From assembly GCA_946481205.1 (NCBI GenBank), contig CAMLNB010000226.1:1-5805 (forward strand): a stretch of DNA of 5,805 bases, given 5' to 3'. The stretch's first letter is position 1. Every line of letters starts with the position of its first letter. Below the pieces are notes generated by a model, which worked only from the letters and a program-made list of their open reading frames with translations, had not been told where the DNA came from and searched no databases. The position numbers and the translations under genes were made by a program. This document shows, in pieces, positions 1 through 5,803 of this stretch. This stretch comes from an uncultured Kangiella sp. (lineage in GTDB: Bacteria; Pseudomonadota; Gammaproteobacteria; Enterobacterales; DSM-103792).

Positions 1-93
1 GGCGATGGCACCACCGTATTTTCCGCGACGCTGGAACAACACAATGCGGCGGTGCGCGAGTTTCAATTGAAGAGGCGAGTCCGTGGCCGCTAA
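1..93 (+). CDS. mltG: MltG endolytic murein transglycosylase, C-terminal end (partial)
   Basis: This is the last 30 codons plus the TAA stop of a gene that enters from the left. The reading frame opens at base 1 and the visible peptide begins GDGTTVFSATLEQHNAAV. It resembles the C-terminus of MltG (YceG), where a conserved Gly/His-Phe-x-x-T-L-x-x-H-N-x-x-V segment closes the YceG domain. MltG is an inner-membrane lytic transglycosylase that cuts nascent glycan strands and so sets their length. mltG directly precedes tmk in many gammaproteobacteria, which supports the call. The stop codon lies inside tmk, giving an 11-base overlap (83-93) that suggests translational coupling. The catalytic glutamate and the membrane anchor lie outside the window, so the call rests on a short tail and on synteny. 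Confidence 0.8.
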   Translation, partial: GDGTTVFSATLEQHNAAVREFQLKRRVRGR

Positions 94-736
94 GCCCTTT
101 ACTACCAAGCCCAGCTTTCTGACGCTGGAAGGCATCGAAGGGGTCGGCAAGTCGACCAATCTGGCTTTCATTCGCGATTGGTTGGTGCAGCACGGTCACG
201 TGGTGGTGCAGACCCGCGAGCCCGGCGGCACGCCGCTCGCGGAGCAGATCCGGGAATTGTTGCTGGTACCGCGCGACGAAACGGTCGACTCCGATACCGA
301 ATTGCTGCTGATGTTCGCCGCGCGTGCCCAGCATGTGGCTGGGGTGATCAAGCCGGCACTCGCGGCCGGCAAAACCGTGCTGTCGGATCGCTTTGTCGAT
401 GCCAGTTTTGCCTATCAAGGCGGTGGCCGCCAGTTGCCGCTCGCGCGCATTGCCGCGCTGGAGCAATGGCTGTTGGCCGAGTTCAAACCAACGCTGACCT
501 TCTTGTTGGATTTGCATCCGGATATCGCGCTGGCGCGGGCTCGTCAGCGCGGTGAAGCGGATCGTTTCGAACGTGAACAATTGGCCTTTTTTGCCCGGGT
601 GCGCGATGTCTATCTGCAACGCGCAGCGGCCGATCCGCGGCGTTTCGCCATCATCGACGCTGGCCAGCCGCTGACCGATGTGCAGCGCGATATCGCCGCG
701 GTGTTACAACAGCGCCTCGGTGGAGCGCGGTCATGA
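83..736 (+). CDS. tmk: Thymidylate kinase (dTMP kinase)
   Basis: Tmk phosphorylates dTMP to dTDP with ATP in the cytoplasm, a step needed for dTTP synthesis. The protein has 217 residues, close to the usual 205-215. A P-loop occupies residues 17-25 (GIEGVGKST). The TREPGG motif at 44-49 binds substrate, and the SDRF motif at 101-104 carries the conserved Asp-Arg pair. An arginine-rich lid lies at about 152-165 (RARQRGEADRFERE). Arginines in the lid and none in the P-loop fit the type II (E. coli-like) class. The start is GTG at 83: AAGAGG at 70-75 sits 7 bases upstream, and no other start in this frame lies near enough to the P-loop. The gene overlaps mltG by 11 bp and holB by 4 bp, so it is clearly operonic. 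Confidence 0.97.
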   Translation: MAAKPFTTKPSFLTLEGIEGVGKSTNLAFIRDWLVQHGHVVVQTREPGGTPLAEQIRELLLVPRDETVDSDTELLLMFAARAQHVAGVIKPALAAGKTVLSDRFVDASFAYQGGGRQLPLARIAALEQWLLAEFKPTLTFLLDLHPDIALARARQRGEADRFEREQLAFFARVRDVYLQRAAADPRRFAIIDAGQPLTDVQRDIAAVLQQRLGGARS

Positions 737-1746
737 GCGCACCAGCTAGCGGCGTCGAGCCGAGTTTGGCTGCGTTGCCGCCGTTGCCGGAGTGGTTGCT
801 GCCGTCGTGGCAGAAATTGGTCTGGGCGCTGCAGGCCGAGCGGGTGGTGCATGGTCTGCTGCTGCACGGCCCGCGCGGTATCGGCAAACAATGGTTGGCT
901 TGGCATTACGCAGCGCGGCTGTTGTGCCGCGAGGCGCGCGATGAGCAGTTTGCTTGTGGTCATTGCCCAGGTTGCGCCTTGCGCATCGCCGGCCATCACC
1001 CCGACGCCGTGCTGATTCAGGTGCCGGAAGACAAGCAGAGCATCGGCATCGAGCAGATTCGTGAGCTGTCGGTGCAGTTGCAGCAATCGGCGCACCGGGC
1101 CGGCTGGCGGGCTGTGATTATTGAACCGGCCGAGGCGATGACCATCGCCGCCGCCAATGCCTTGCTGAAAACCCTGGAAGAGCCGGGTGCGCGCATTGTG
1201 CTGATTCTGGTGGCACACCAGCTGGAGCGGGTGCCGGCGACGATCCGCAGCCGCTGCCAGCGCCTGCCGCTGGCTATCCCGGCGCGCGTGTCAGCGTTGC
1301 ACTGGCTGGCTGGCGCGCATCCCACGCAAGCCACCGCTGCCTTGGAGCAAGTGCTGTCGGTCGCGGCGGGGGCTCCACTACGCGTGGCCGGCCTGCTGGC
1401 GCAGGATGCTCTGGGCCAGGTCGAGGCGCTGGAGAAAGGGCTGATTGCGATCGCTCGTGGAGAACTGTCACCGGTTCAGGTCGCGGCCAGCCAGTCGGAT
1501 CTCAATCTGGCGTTGTTACAGCTGCAACGCATCGCTGCCCGCGGGCTGCAGAAGAGCCTCAATGGCGACAGCAAATTCCCGCCGGCACTCTGGGATCGGT
1601 TTGTCGCGACCGTGCTGGAAGCACTGCGCGCGCTACGCGCCAACCCGGCCCTGCACGGCCAGACCTTGCTGGAAAGCGTTCTGATTCAATGGTTTGATTT
1701 CACTGCTGGCATGCGCCATAGTAAGTCGACCGCAACAACGAGGTAA
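733..1746 (+). CDS. holB: DNA polymerase III subunit delta' (clamp loader)
   Basis: Delta' is a structural subunit of the clamp-loader complex that places the beta sliding clamp on primed DNA. The protein has 337 residues (E. coli HolB has 334). Residues 46-53 (GPRGIGKQ) occupy the Walker A position, but Gln replaces the Ser/Thr that normally follows the Lys. This agrees with delta' being a non-hydrolysing AAA+ subunit. Four cysteines (C65, C75, C78, C81) form the zinc module typical of the family. The stretch around residues 136-151 (NALLKTLEEP) and the SRC motif at 173-175 are also family hallmarks; the SRC arginine acts in trans on a neighbouring ATPase subunit. ATG at 733 overlaps the tmk stop as ATGA. 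GGAG at 722-725 is 7 bases upstream and supports the start. Confidence 0.96.
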   Translation: MSAPASGVEPSLAALPPLPEWLLPSWQKLVWALQAERVVHGLLLHGPRGIGKQWLAWHYAARLLCREARDEQFACGHCPGCALRIAGHHPDAVLIQVPEDKQSIGIEQIRELSVQLQQSAHRAGWRAVIIEPAEAMTIAAANALLKTLEEPGARIVLILVAHQLERVPATIRSRCQRLPLAIPARVSALHWLAGAHPTQATAALEQVLSVAAGAPLRVAGLLAQDALGQVEALEKGLIAIARGELSPVQVAASQSDLNLALLQLQRIAARGLQKSLNGDSKFPPALWDRFVATVLEALRALRANPALHGQTLLESVLIQWFDFTAGMRHSKSTATTR

Positions 1747-1752
1747 TCGGTA

Positions 1753-2136
1753 ATGTCAGATGCAGCAAGCGCAGGCGCCGGCGCAGCCGCCGCAGGTGGT
1801 CCGCGCCACGGTATTTTGTCCCTGACCATCAAGGACAAGGCCGTGTTGTATGCCGCCTACATGCCGTTCGTCAAAAACGGTGGCCTGTTCATTCCGACCA
1901 CCCGCCAATACAACGTCGGCGACGAAGTGTTCATGCTGCTGACGCTGATGGATGAGAAAGAGAAAATCCCTGTCGCCGGCCGCATCATTTGGGTGACGCC
2001 GCGCGGCGCCCAAGGCAACCGCGCCGCCGGCATCGGGGTGCAATTCTCGAATCAGGACAACGGCCAGGCCCGGACCAAAATCGAGGCTTATCTGGCTGGC
2101 GCGCTGCAGTCGGACAAACCGACCCATACCATGTGA
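1753..2136 (+). CDS. pilZ: PilZ, type IV pilus assembly protein
   Basis: PilZ is a small cytoplasmic protein needed for type IV pilus biogenesis; in Xanthomonas it contacts the PilB ATPase and FimX. The 127-residue product contains the characteristic core GILSLTIKDKAVLYAAYMPF (20-39), then NGGLFIPT (42-49), GDEVFMLL (56-63) and a C-terminal GAQGNRAAGIGVQF (85-98). This subgroup lacks the RxxxR and D/NxSxxG motifs used by other PilZ domains to bind cyclic di-GMP, and both are missing here. The protein is therefore expected to work as an interaction partner and not as a direct sensor. A low-complexity Ala/Gly stretch (residues 4-16) precedes the domain. The gene starts 6 bp after holB; the GAGGTAA ribosome-binding region overlaps the holB stop. 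Pilus structural genes are not in the window. Confidence 0.95.
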   Translation: MSDAASAGAGAAAAGGPRHGILSLTIKDKAVLYAAYMPFVKNGGLFIPTTRQYNVGDEVFMLLTLMDEKEKIPVAGRIIWVTPRGAQGNRAAGIGVQFSNQDNGQARTKIEAYLAGALQSDKPTHTM

Positions 2137-2188
2137 CACATCCCCGTTCCCGCCGATAGCGTTTCTGACCGCCTGACTGAGCAAGCAA

Positions 2189-2611
2189 ATGGAATGGAAC
2201 CGGTTGGTGCCGGAGCTGGTCGTCAATGATTACGATCTGGCCAAGGACTTTTATCGGGACGTGCTCGGTTTTCAGCTGCGCTTCGAGCGGCCGGAAAACC
2301 GCTTCGGTTATTTTGATTTGGCCGGTGCCCAAATCATGTTGCTGGAACGCCCGGCGGATGCTCCGCCGTTGCCGCCGATAACGACCAGCCGCTTGCATTT
2401 CCAGATTGAGGTTGATGCCTTGGCACCCGTGCTGCAGCGCCTGCAAGCACGCAGCTACGAGCTGGAGCAAGCGCCTTATGTTGCGCGCTACCGTGGCGAC
2501 GGCTGTGTTTATGTCCAGCGCGAGTTTTTTGTCCGTGATCGTGACGGTTATTTGCTGCGCTTCTTCGAGCATCTTGCGGAAGAGCCAGCAAACTTCGACA
2601 CGGAACCGTAA
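2189..2611 (+). CDS. VOC (glyoxalase/bleomycin-resistance) superfamily protein
   Basis: This 140-residue protein has the vicinal-oxygen-chelate fold signature. The first beta-alpha-beta unit is LVPELVVNDYDLAKDFYRDV followed by LGF (about 6-28). The second ends with FFVRDRDGYLLRFFEH (about 113-128). Set by eye against E. coli GloA (ligands His5, Glu56, His74, Glu122), the four metal positions read V7, M50, H70 and R124, so three of four are lost. It is therefore unlikely to be a glyoxalase I or a metal-dependent dioxygenase. It looks more like the metal-free, ligand-binding bleomycin-resistance branch. The substrate cannot be read from the sequence. The gene lies 52 bp after pilZ with only a weak ribosome-binding site (GAG at 2179-2181), and ends 21 bp before tatD. 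It is presumably transcribed with the operon. The fold is fairly sure; the function is unknown. Confidence 0.85.
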   Translation: MEWNRLVPELVVNDYDLAKDFYRDVLGFQLRFERPENRFGYFDLAGAQIMLLERPADAPPLPPITTSRLHFQIEVDALAPVLQRLQARSYELEQAPYVARYRGDGCVYVQREFFVRDRDGYLLRFFEHLAEEPANFDTEP

Positions 2612-2632
2612 CCTTATTCAGCAGGTTTGCTT

Positions 2633-3418
2633 GTGAATTTCATTGACTCCCATTGCCATCTTGACCGGCTGGAATTGCCAGAAGGCGTCACGCTGGAACA
2701 GATGCTGACCGAAGCGCGTGGTCGCGGCATCAAGCACTTCTTGAACATCGGCGTTGAGCAGGACAGTTTTCCGCAGGTGCTGGCCATTGCAGAGTGCTAT
2801 GCGGACGTCAGCTGCAGTGTCGGTACCCATCCGCTTTATGAAGGCATTCATAAAGCGGATTTTGAATGGGTCCGCGCAGCTGCAGCACACCCGAAAGTGG
2901 TCGCAATTGGTGAAACCGGCCTGGATTACTACTACACGCCGGACACTGCCGACGCCCAGCAGCGCAGCTTCCGTGCCCATATTCGCTTGGCACGCGAGCT
3001 CGGCTTGCCGCTGATCGTCCACACCCGACAAGCGCAGGCCGATACGCTGAATCTGCTCAAAAACGAGGGCGCCAGCGAATTTGGTGGCGTGCTGCACTGT
3101 TTTACCGAAGAGTGGGATATGGCGTCCGCTGCACTCGATCTCGGTTTCTATATTTCGCTGTCCGGTATCGTGACGTTTCGCAATGCCGACAGCTTGCGCG
3201 AAGTCGCCCGCAAAGTACCGGCGGATCGCTTGTTGATCGAAACCGATGCGCCCTGGCTGGCGCCGGTGCCGTATCGCGGCAAGAGCAATGTGCCGGCCTA
3301 TGTTGTCGAGGTGGCGCAGTGCATTGCCCGCGAGCGACAAGTCGAGTTGGCAACGTTGGCCGAGCAAACCACGGCCAATTTCCAACGCCTGTTCAAGCGC
3401 GCTGTTGTGACGCTTTGA
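2633..3418 (+). CDS. ycfH: TatD-family metal-dependent hydrolase (YcfH-like, putative DNase)
   Basis: This 261-residue protein is a TIM-barrel metallohydrolase of the TatD family, whose characterised members are Mg-dependent nucleases. It resembles E. coli YcfH more than TatD itself. The metal ligands are all visible: H7 and H9 in DSHCHLD, E94 in GETGLDYYYTPD, H130 in IVHTR, H155 in LHCFTE, and D205 in ETDAPWLAPVPYRGK. Length matches the family (about 260). I chose GTG at 2633 because AGG at 2623-2625 gives a 7-base spacer and the protein then begins two residues before the conserved FIDSH. The in-frame TTG at 2627 would put the AGG almost against the start codon. A YcfH-type gene after holB/pilZ is common. 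A perfect 14-bp-arm inverted repeat lies within the coding sequence (see its own entry). The gene ends 20 bp before a terminator. Confidence 0.93.
   Translation: MNFIDSHCHLDRLELPEGVTLEQMLTEARGRGIKHFLNIGVEQDSFPQVLAIAECYADVSCSVGTHPLYEGIHKADFEWVRAAAAHPKVVAIGETGLDYYYTPDTADAQQRSFRAHIRLARELGLPLIVHTRQAQADTLNLLKNEGASEFGGVLHCFTEEWDMASAALDLGFYISLSGIVTFRNADSLREVARKVPADRLLIETDAPWLAPVPYRGKSNVPAYVVEVAQCIARERQVELATLAEQTTANFQRLFKRAVVTL
2829..2860. repeat. Perfect inverted repeat (14-bp arms, 4-nt loop) inside tatD
   Basis: The left arm ATCCGCTTTATGAA (2829-2842) and the right arm TTCATAAAGCGGAT (2847-2860) are exact reverse complements separated by GGCA. A run of four T (2860-2863) follows. The repeat encodes residues HPLYEGIHKAD of the TatD-family protein, just after the conserved HP. 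Alignment by eye with E. coli YcfH suggests only about one residue of length difference here, so this is not clearly an insertion. The role is unknown. An mRNA hairpin that slows translation or transcription is one possibility; coincidence of codons is another. Confidence 0.9.
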
Positions 3419-3438
3419 ATTGATGGCAGTGGCGAAAG

Positions 3439-3465
3439 AAAAAAGCCGGGCATGCCCGGCTTTTT
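3439..3465. terminator. Bidirectional intrinsic terminator between convergent genes
   Basis: A run of six A (3439-3444), the self-complementary GCCGGGCATGCCCGGC (3445-3460) and five T (3461-3465) make a symmetric GC-rich hairpin. The T tract on one strand and the A tract on the other let it end transcription from either side. It lies 20 bp after the tatD stop and 13 bp after the end of the opposite-strand lipoprotein gene. It probably insulates the tmk-tatD operon from that gene. Confidence 0.93.
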
Positions 3466-3478
3466 GTTGGTGGCGTTT

Positions 3479-4126
3479 TCAGCGCGTCGCGTAGCTTGCA
3501 GAGTGGCTAAGCGCTGCCAACTGAATCCGCTGTGGCTGCGCCGACACTTCCCGGCCGTTGATCAGCAGCTTGGTTTCAATCGTGTATTGGCCTTCTGGGG
3601 CGCCATCTGGCAGCCGCAGCGTGAAGGTGTTGAGAAACTCGCCGCTGCCTTCGGCCGCATTGGCTTTTTTCTCGCCGCGTTTGAATTCTTCACCGCTCGG
3701 TGCGTAGGCAATCAGCACTTCTTTGACTTCACGCACCGGCTCGTTGGTGCCGGCGATCACCCGAATGGTCGACTGCACTTTCAGCGCATCGCCGCGCTTG
3801 AGCACTGGATTCGGGTTCAGAGTGGTCTGGTAGGCCACCACCTCCGCCTTGCTGGGCAGCCGGCCTTTGGCGCTGCGGTAGTCGCTTTCAACTTCATCTT
3901 TGCTCTTGGTTTGGCGGCTGGCGATCTCGACCACCGCGCAGGCGGCCAAGCCAGCGATGGCGCCTTTGCCGGCGCCTTTCTTGCCATCCAATGCAGCGCC
4001 AATGGCCGCGCCACCGAGGGCGAAGGCGCCGCAGCGCAGGGCGGTACCGCGATCCATCGAGGCGCAGGCGCTCAACAGCAAGGTCATTGCACCGACACTC
4101 ACAGCAAATTTGGCAACACGAAACAT
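3479..4126 (-). CDS. Glycine-zipper outer-membrane lipoprotein of unknown function
   Basis: I do not recognise a named family. The 215-residue product starts with a short positive segment (MFRVAK), a hydrophobic stretch and the lipobox LSAC (residues 18-21), so C21 should be lipidated after signal peptidase II cleavage. Ala at mature position +2 suggests Lol sorting to the outer membrane. Residues about 33-62 form a Gly/Ala-rich glycine zipper (spaced GG, G, G, GKKGAGKG), typical of membrane-inserting lipoproteins. A charged linker (about 71-90) follows. The C-terminal half (about 100-204) alternates in a way that suggests a beta-sandwich and ends with PEGQYTIETKLLINGR. I chose ATG at 4126, not the longer in-frame ATG at 4156: AAGGAG lies 8 bases upstream (4134-4139 on the other strand), and the signal peptide then has normal length. 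Besides C21 there are cysteines at 32 and 63. The gene appears monocistronic and is flanked by its own promoter region and the shared terminator. Confidence 0.88.
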   Translation of the reverse strand: MFRVAKFAVSVGAMTLLLSACASMDRGTALRCGAFALGGAAIGAALDGKKGAGKGAIAGLAACAVVEIASRQTKSKDEVESDYRSAKGRLPSKAEVVAYQTTLNPNPVLKRGDALKVQSTIRVIAGTNEPVREVKEVLIAYAPSGEEFKRGEKKANAAEGSGEFLNTFTLRLPDGAPEGQYTIETKLLINGREVSAQPQRIQLAALSHSASYATR

Positions 4127-4186
4127 GGTCAATCTCCTTGTGCCGGTCGCCATCAACAGGTCGCGATCCGGGTTCCACTGCCGGCC

Positions 4187-4214
4187 AGTCTACCGCGGGC
4201 GCTGGTCCGTGCAA
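4187..4214 (-). promoter_or_regulatory. Candidate sigma-70 promoter for the lipoprotein gene
   Basis: Read on the minus strand, TTGCAC (4209-4214) and TAGACT (4187-4192) are separated by 16 bases. They match the -35 consensus at three positions and the -10 consensus at four. A start site near 4180 would give a leader of roughly 55 bases before the ATG at 4126. The match is only moderate and GC-rich DNA gives chance hits, so this is a suggestion. Confidence 0.35.
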
Positions 4215-4312
4215 GGCGGCAGTGTGGTCAGGCTTGGCTGAGCGCCGGCTGAACTGCCGGTGTCGACACGCGATGTTCGCTGTCGTCGAATGACGCAATG
4301 TGCGGAAGCCGG

Positions 4313-4326
4313 TTGATATCGATCAA
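4313..4326. promoter_or_regulatory. Perfect FNR/Anr-type binding site upstream of gcdH
   Basis: The sequence TTGAT-ATCG-ATCAA matches all ten defined positions of the FNR/Anr consensus TTGAT-N4-ATCAA. FNR and Anr are oxygen-sensing [4Fe-4S] activators of the CRP superfamily. The site lies in the divergent intergenic region, centred 119 bases before the preferred gcdH start and 193 bases before the lipoprotein start. If it acted as a class II site (centre near -41.5) on gcdH, transcription would begin around 4361. A weak -10-like CCAGAT lies at 4350-4355, as can occur at activator-dependent promoters. The match is seen in the sequence; regulation is inferred. Confidence 0.7.
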
Positions 4327-4438
4327 ATGCCGGTTCGGGGCTAGTCTGGCCAGATGGAGCAGGGCCGGCCGCTGACGTAGAATGGCCGAGATTCCGCATA
4401 GCACCGGCGTGGTGCGCGTACAGGACATGGACAAGCGA

Positions 4439-5638
4439 ATGACGGCGAAAACCGATGCAAAAGCCAGCGGTGTGTTGGCGAACTGGGATGACCTTCTGCT
4501 GCTCGACGAGCAACTGACCGAAGACGAGCGGCTGATTCGCGACAGCGCCCGGGCGTATTGCCAGGAAAAGCTGATGCCGCGGGTCATGGAAGCCAATCGC
4601 CACGAGCATTTTCACCGTGAAATCATGAATGAAATGGGTGAGCTCGGCCTGCTCGGCGTGACCATCGAAGGTTACGGCTGCGCCGGTGCCAGCTATGTTG
4701 CCTATGGTCTGGTTGCCCGCGAAGTGGAGCGGGTCGATTCGGGCTACCGTTCGGCCTGTTCGGTGCAGTCCAGTCTGGTGATGTACCCCATCTACAAATA
4801 TGGCACCGAGGCCCAGCGGCAGAAGTACCTGCCGAAGCTGGCCAGTGGCGAATACGTCGGCTGTTTCGGTCTGACCGAACCGGATGCTGGTTCTGATCCG
4901 GCCGGCATGAAAACCCGTGCCAAGAAAGTTGATGGCGGCTACATCCTGCACGGCTCCAAGATGTGGATCACCAACTCGCCAATCGCCGATGTGTTCGTAG
5001 TCTGGGCCAAGAATGATGCCGGCAAGATCCGCGGTTTCGTCTTGGAAAAAGGCATGAAAGGGCTGAGCGCGCCGAAGATCGAAGGCAAGTTCTCGCTGCG
5101 CGCGTCGACCACCGGCGAAATCGTCATGGACAATGTGTTCGTGCCGGCCGAAAACGAATTCCCGGAAATCGAAGGCCTGAAAGGTCCGTTTGGCTGCTTG
5201 AACATGGCCCGCTACGGCATCAGCTGGGGCGCAATGGGGGCAGCCGAATTCTGCTGGCACGCAGCGCGTCAGTACACGCTGGATCGTCAGCAGTTCGGTC
5301 GGCCGCTTGCTGCCACGCAGCTAATCCAGAAAAAGCTGGCCGATATGCAAACCGAGATCACGCTGAGCCTGCAAGGCAGCTTGCGCGTCGGCCGTTTGAT
5401 TGACGAACACCGGTTCAAACCGGAAATGATTTCGCTGGTCAAACGCAATGCCTGTGGCAAGGCACTCGACATCGCCCGGATGGCGCGTGACATGCACGGT
5501 GGTAACGGTATTAGCGACGAGTACCACGTCATTCGCCACGTGATGAACCTGGAGGCGGTCAACACGTACGAAGGTACGCATGATGTCCATGCCCTGATTC
5601 TGGGTCGGGCTCAGACCGGCATCCAGGCCTTCGGTTGA
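4439..5638 (+). CDS. gcdH: Glutaryl-CoA dehydrogenase (decarboxylating)
   Basis: GcdH is an FAD enzyme of the acyl-CoA dehydrogenase family. It oxidises and decarboxylates glutaryl-CoA to crotonyl-CoA and passes electrons to ETF, in lysine, tryptophan and glutarate breakdown. From ATG at 4439 the protein has 399 residues (the family is about 395). GcdH-type substrate residues are present in [20 protein letters not shown]97, R104 and S105 correspond to human E87, R94 and S95, with the Arg gripping the distal carboxylate. FAD-contact motifs are [13 protein letters not shown] (142-154) and WITNS (176-180). The catalytic base is E378 in [20 protein letters not shown]. Start choice is uncertain. 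ATG 4439 best matches relatives, with a weak GGA 7 bases upstream; ATG 4427 has AGGA only 1 base away; ATG 4382 has no ribosome-binding site and adds residues without family support. The gene is flanked by an FNR-like box and a terminator. Confidence 0.95.
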   Translation: MTAKTDAKASGVLANWDDLLLLDEQLTEDERLIRDSARAYCQEKLMPRVMEANRHEHFHREIMNEMGELGLLGVTIEGYGCAGASYVAYGLVAREVERVDSGYRSACSVQSSLVMYPIYKYGTEAQRQKYLPKLASGEYVGCFGLTEPDAGSDPAGMKTRAKKVDGGYILHGSKMWITNSPIADVFVVWAKNDAGKIRGFVLEKGMKGLSAPKIEGKFSLRASTTGEIVMDNVFVPAENEFPEIEGLKGPFGCLNMARYGISWGAMGAAEFCWHAARQYTLDRQQFGRPLAATQLIQKKLADMQTEITLSLQGSLRVGRLIDEHRFKPEMISLVKRNACGKALDIARMARDMHGGNGISDEYHVIRHVMNLEAVNTYEGTHDVHALILGRAQTGIQAFG

Positions 5639-5695
5639 TTGAAAATTGGCCAATACGTCCCATCTAGACGGCTGAGCCTCGGTAAATCATCAGCG

Positions 5696-5720
5696 AAAGG
5701 GCACCGCGAGGTGCCTTTTT
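5696..5720 (+). terminator. Rho-independent terminator of gcdH
   Basis: A 10-bp stem pairs 5696-5705 with 5710-5719, including one G-T pair. It closes on the stable GNRA tetraloop GCGA (5706-5709) and runs into five T (5716-5720). It begins 58 bases after the gcdH stop. With no gene between, it indicates that gcdH ends its own transcript. Confidence 0.9.
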
Positions 5721-5791
5721 GCTGGGCGGTTTGTGCCGGGGTTGGCAAATGCACGTAAACAGGAAACTTGTTGCAATAAATCCCGACAAAT

Positions 5792-5803
5792 CTGCCATGG
5801 CAG
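5792..5803. repeat. 12-bp perfect palindrome at the window edge
   Basis: CTGCCATGGCAG is its own reverse complement. It lies beyond the gcdH terminator, in what is probably the control region of the next gene. It could be an operator half-complex or the stem of a structure cut by the window end. Nothing else in 5721-5805 is recognisable. Confidence 0.4.

Larger units (their letters stand above)
4127..4438. other. Divergent intergenic region (lipoprotein gene / gcdH)
   Basis: About 312 bases without a convincing gene lie between the lipoprotein start and the preferred gcdH start. The region carries the lipoprotein ribosome-binding site, its candidate promoter and the FNR/Anr box, all listed separately. 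gcdH could begin earlier in the same frame (ATG at 4382 or 4427), which would shorten the region. Several small open frames cross it on both strands, but they have no ribosome-binding site or recognisable protein signature. No regulator gene of the GcdR (LysR) type lies here, although in pseudomonads one often sits beside gcdH. Confidence 0.7.

Noticed and set aside
610..1218. Minus-strand open frame (202 codons) across the tmk-holB junction
   Set aside because: It crosses two confidently assigned genes in antisense and has no motif.
2137..2188. Possible separate promoter for the VOC gene in the 52-bp gap after pilZ
   Set aside because: I see no convincing -35/-10 pair and no terminator before it; read-through from the operon is simpler.
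2618..3385. Minus-strand open frame (255 codons) opposite tatD
   Set aside because: The tatD-type frame holds every metal ligand of the family; this frame is its antisense shadow.
3452..4252. Plus-strand open frame (266 codons) opposite the lipoprotein gene
   Set aside because: It starts inside the terminator hairpin and mirrors a gene with an ideal ribosome-binding site, signal peptide and lipobox on the other strand.
4190..5260. Long minus-strand open frame (356 codons) opposite gcdH
   Set aside because: It lies antisense to a certain gcdH, starts without a ribosome-binding site and shows no family motif. GC-rich codon use leaves the opposite strand open by chance.
5645..5654. 10-bp palindrome ATTGGCCAAT just after gcdH
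   Set aside because: It is short, has no T tract, and the real terminator lies downstream, so coincidence is likely.
5742..5757. Possible sigma-54 promoter (TGGCAAATGCACG)
   Set aside because: The distance between the GG and GC elements is too short for the -24/-12 consensus.
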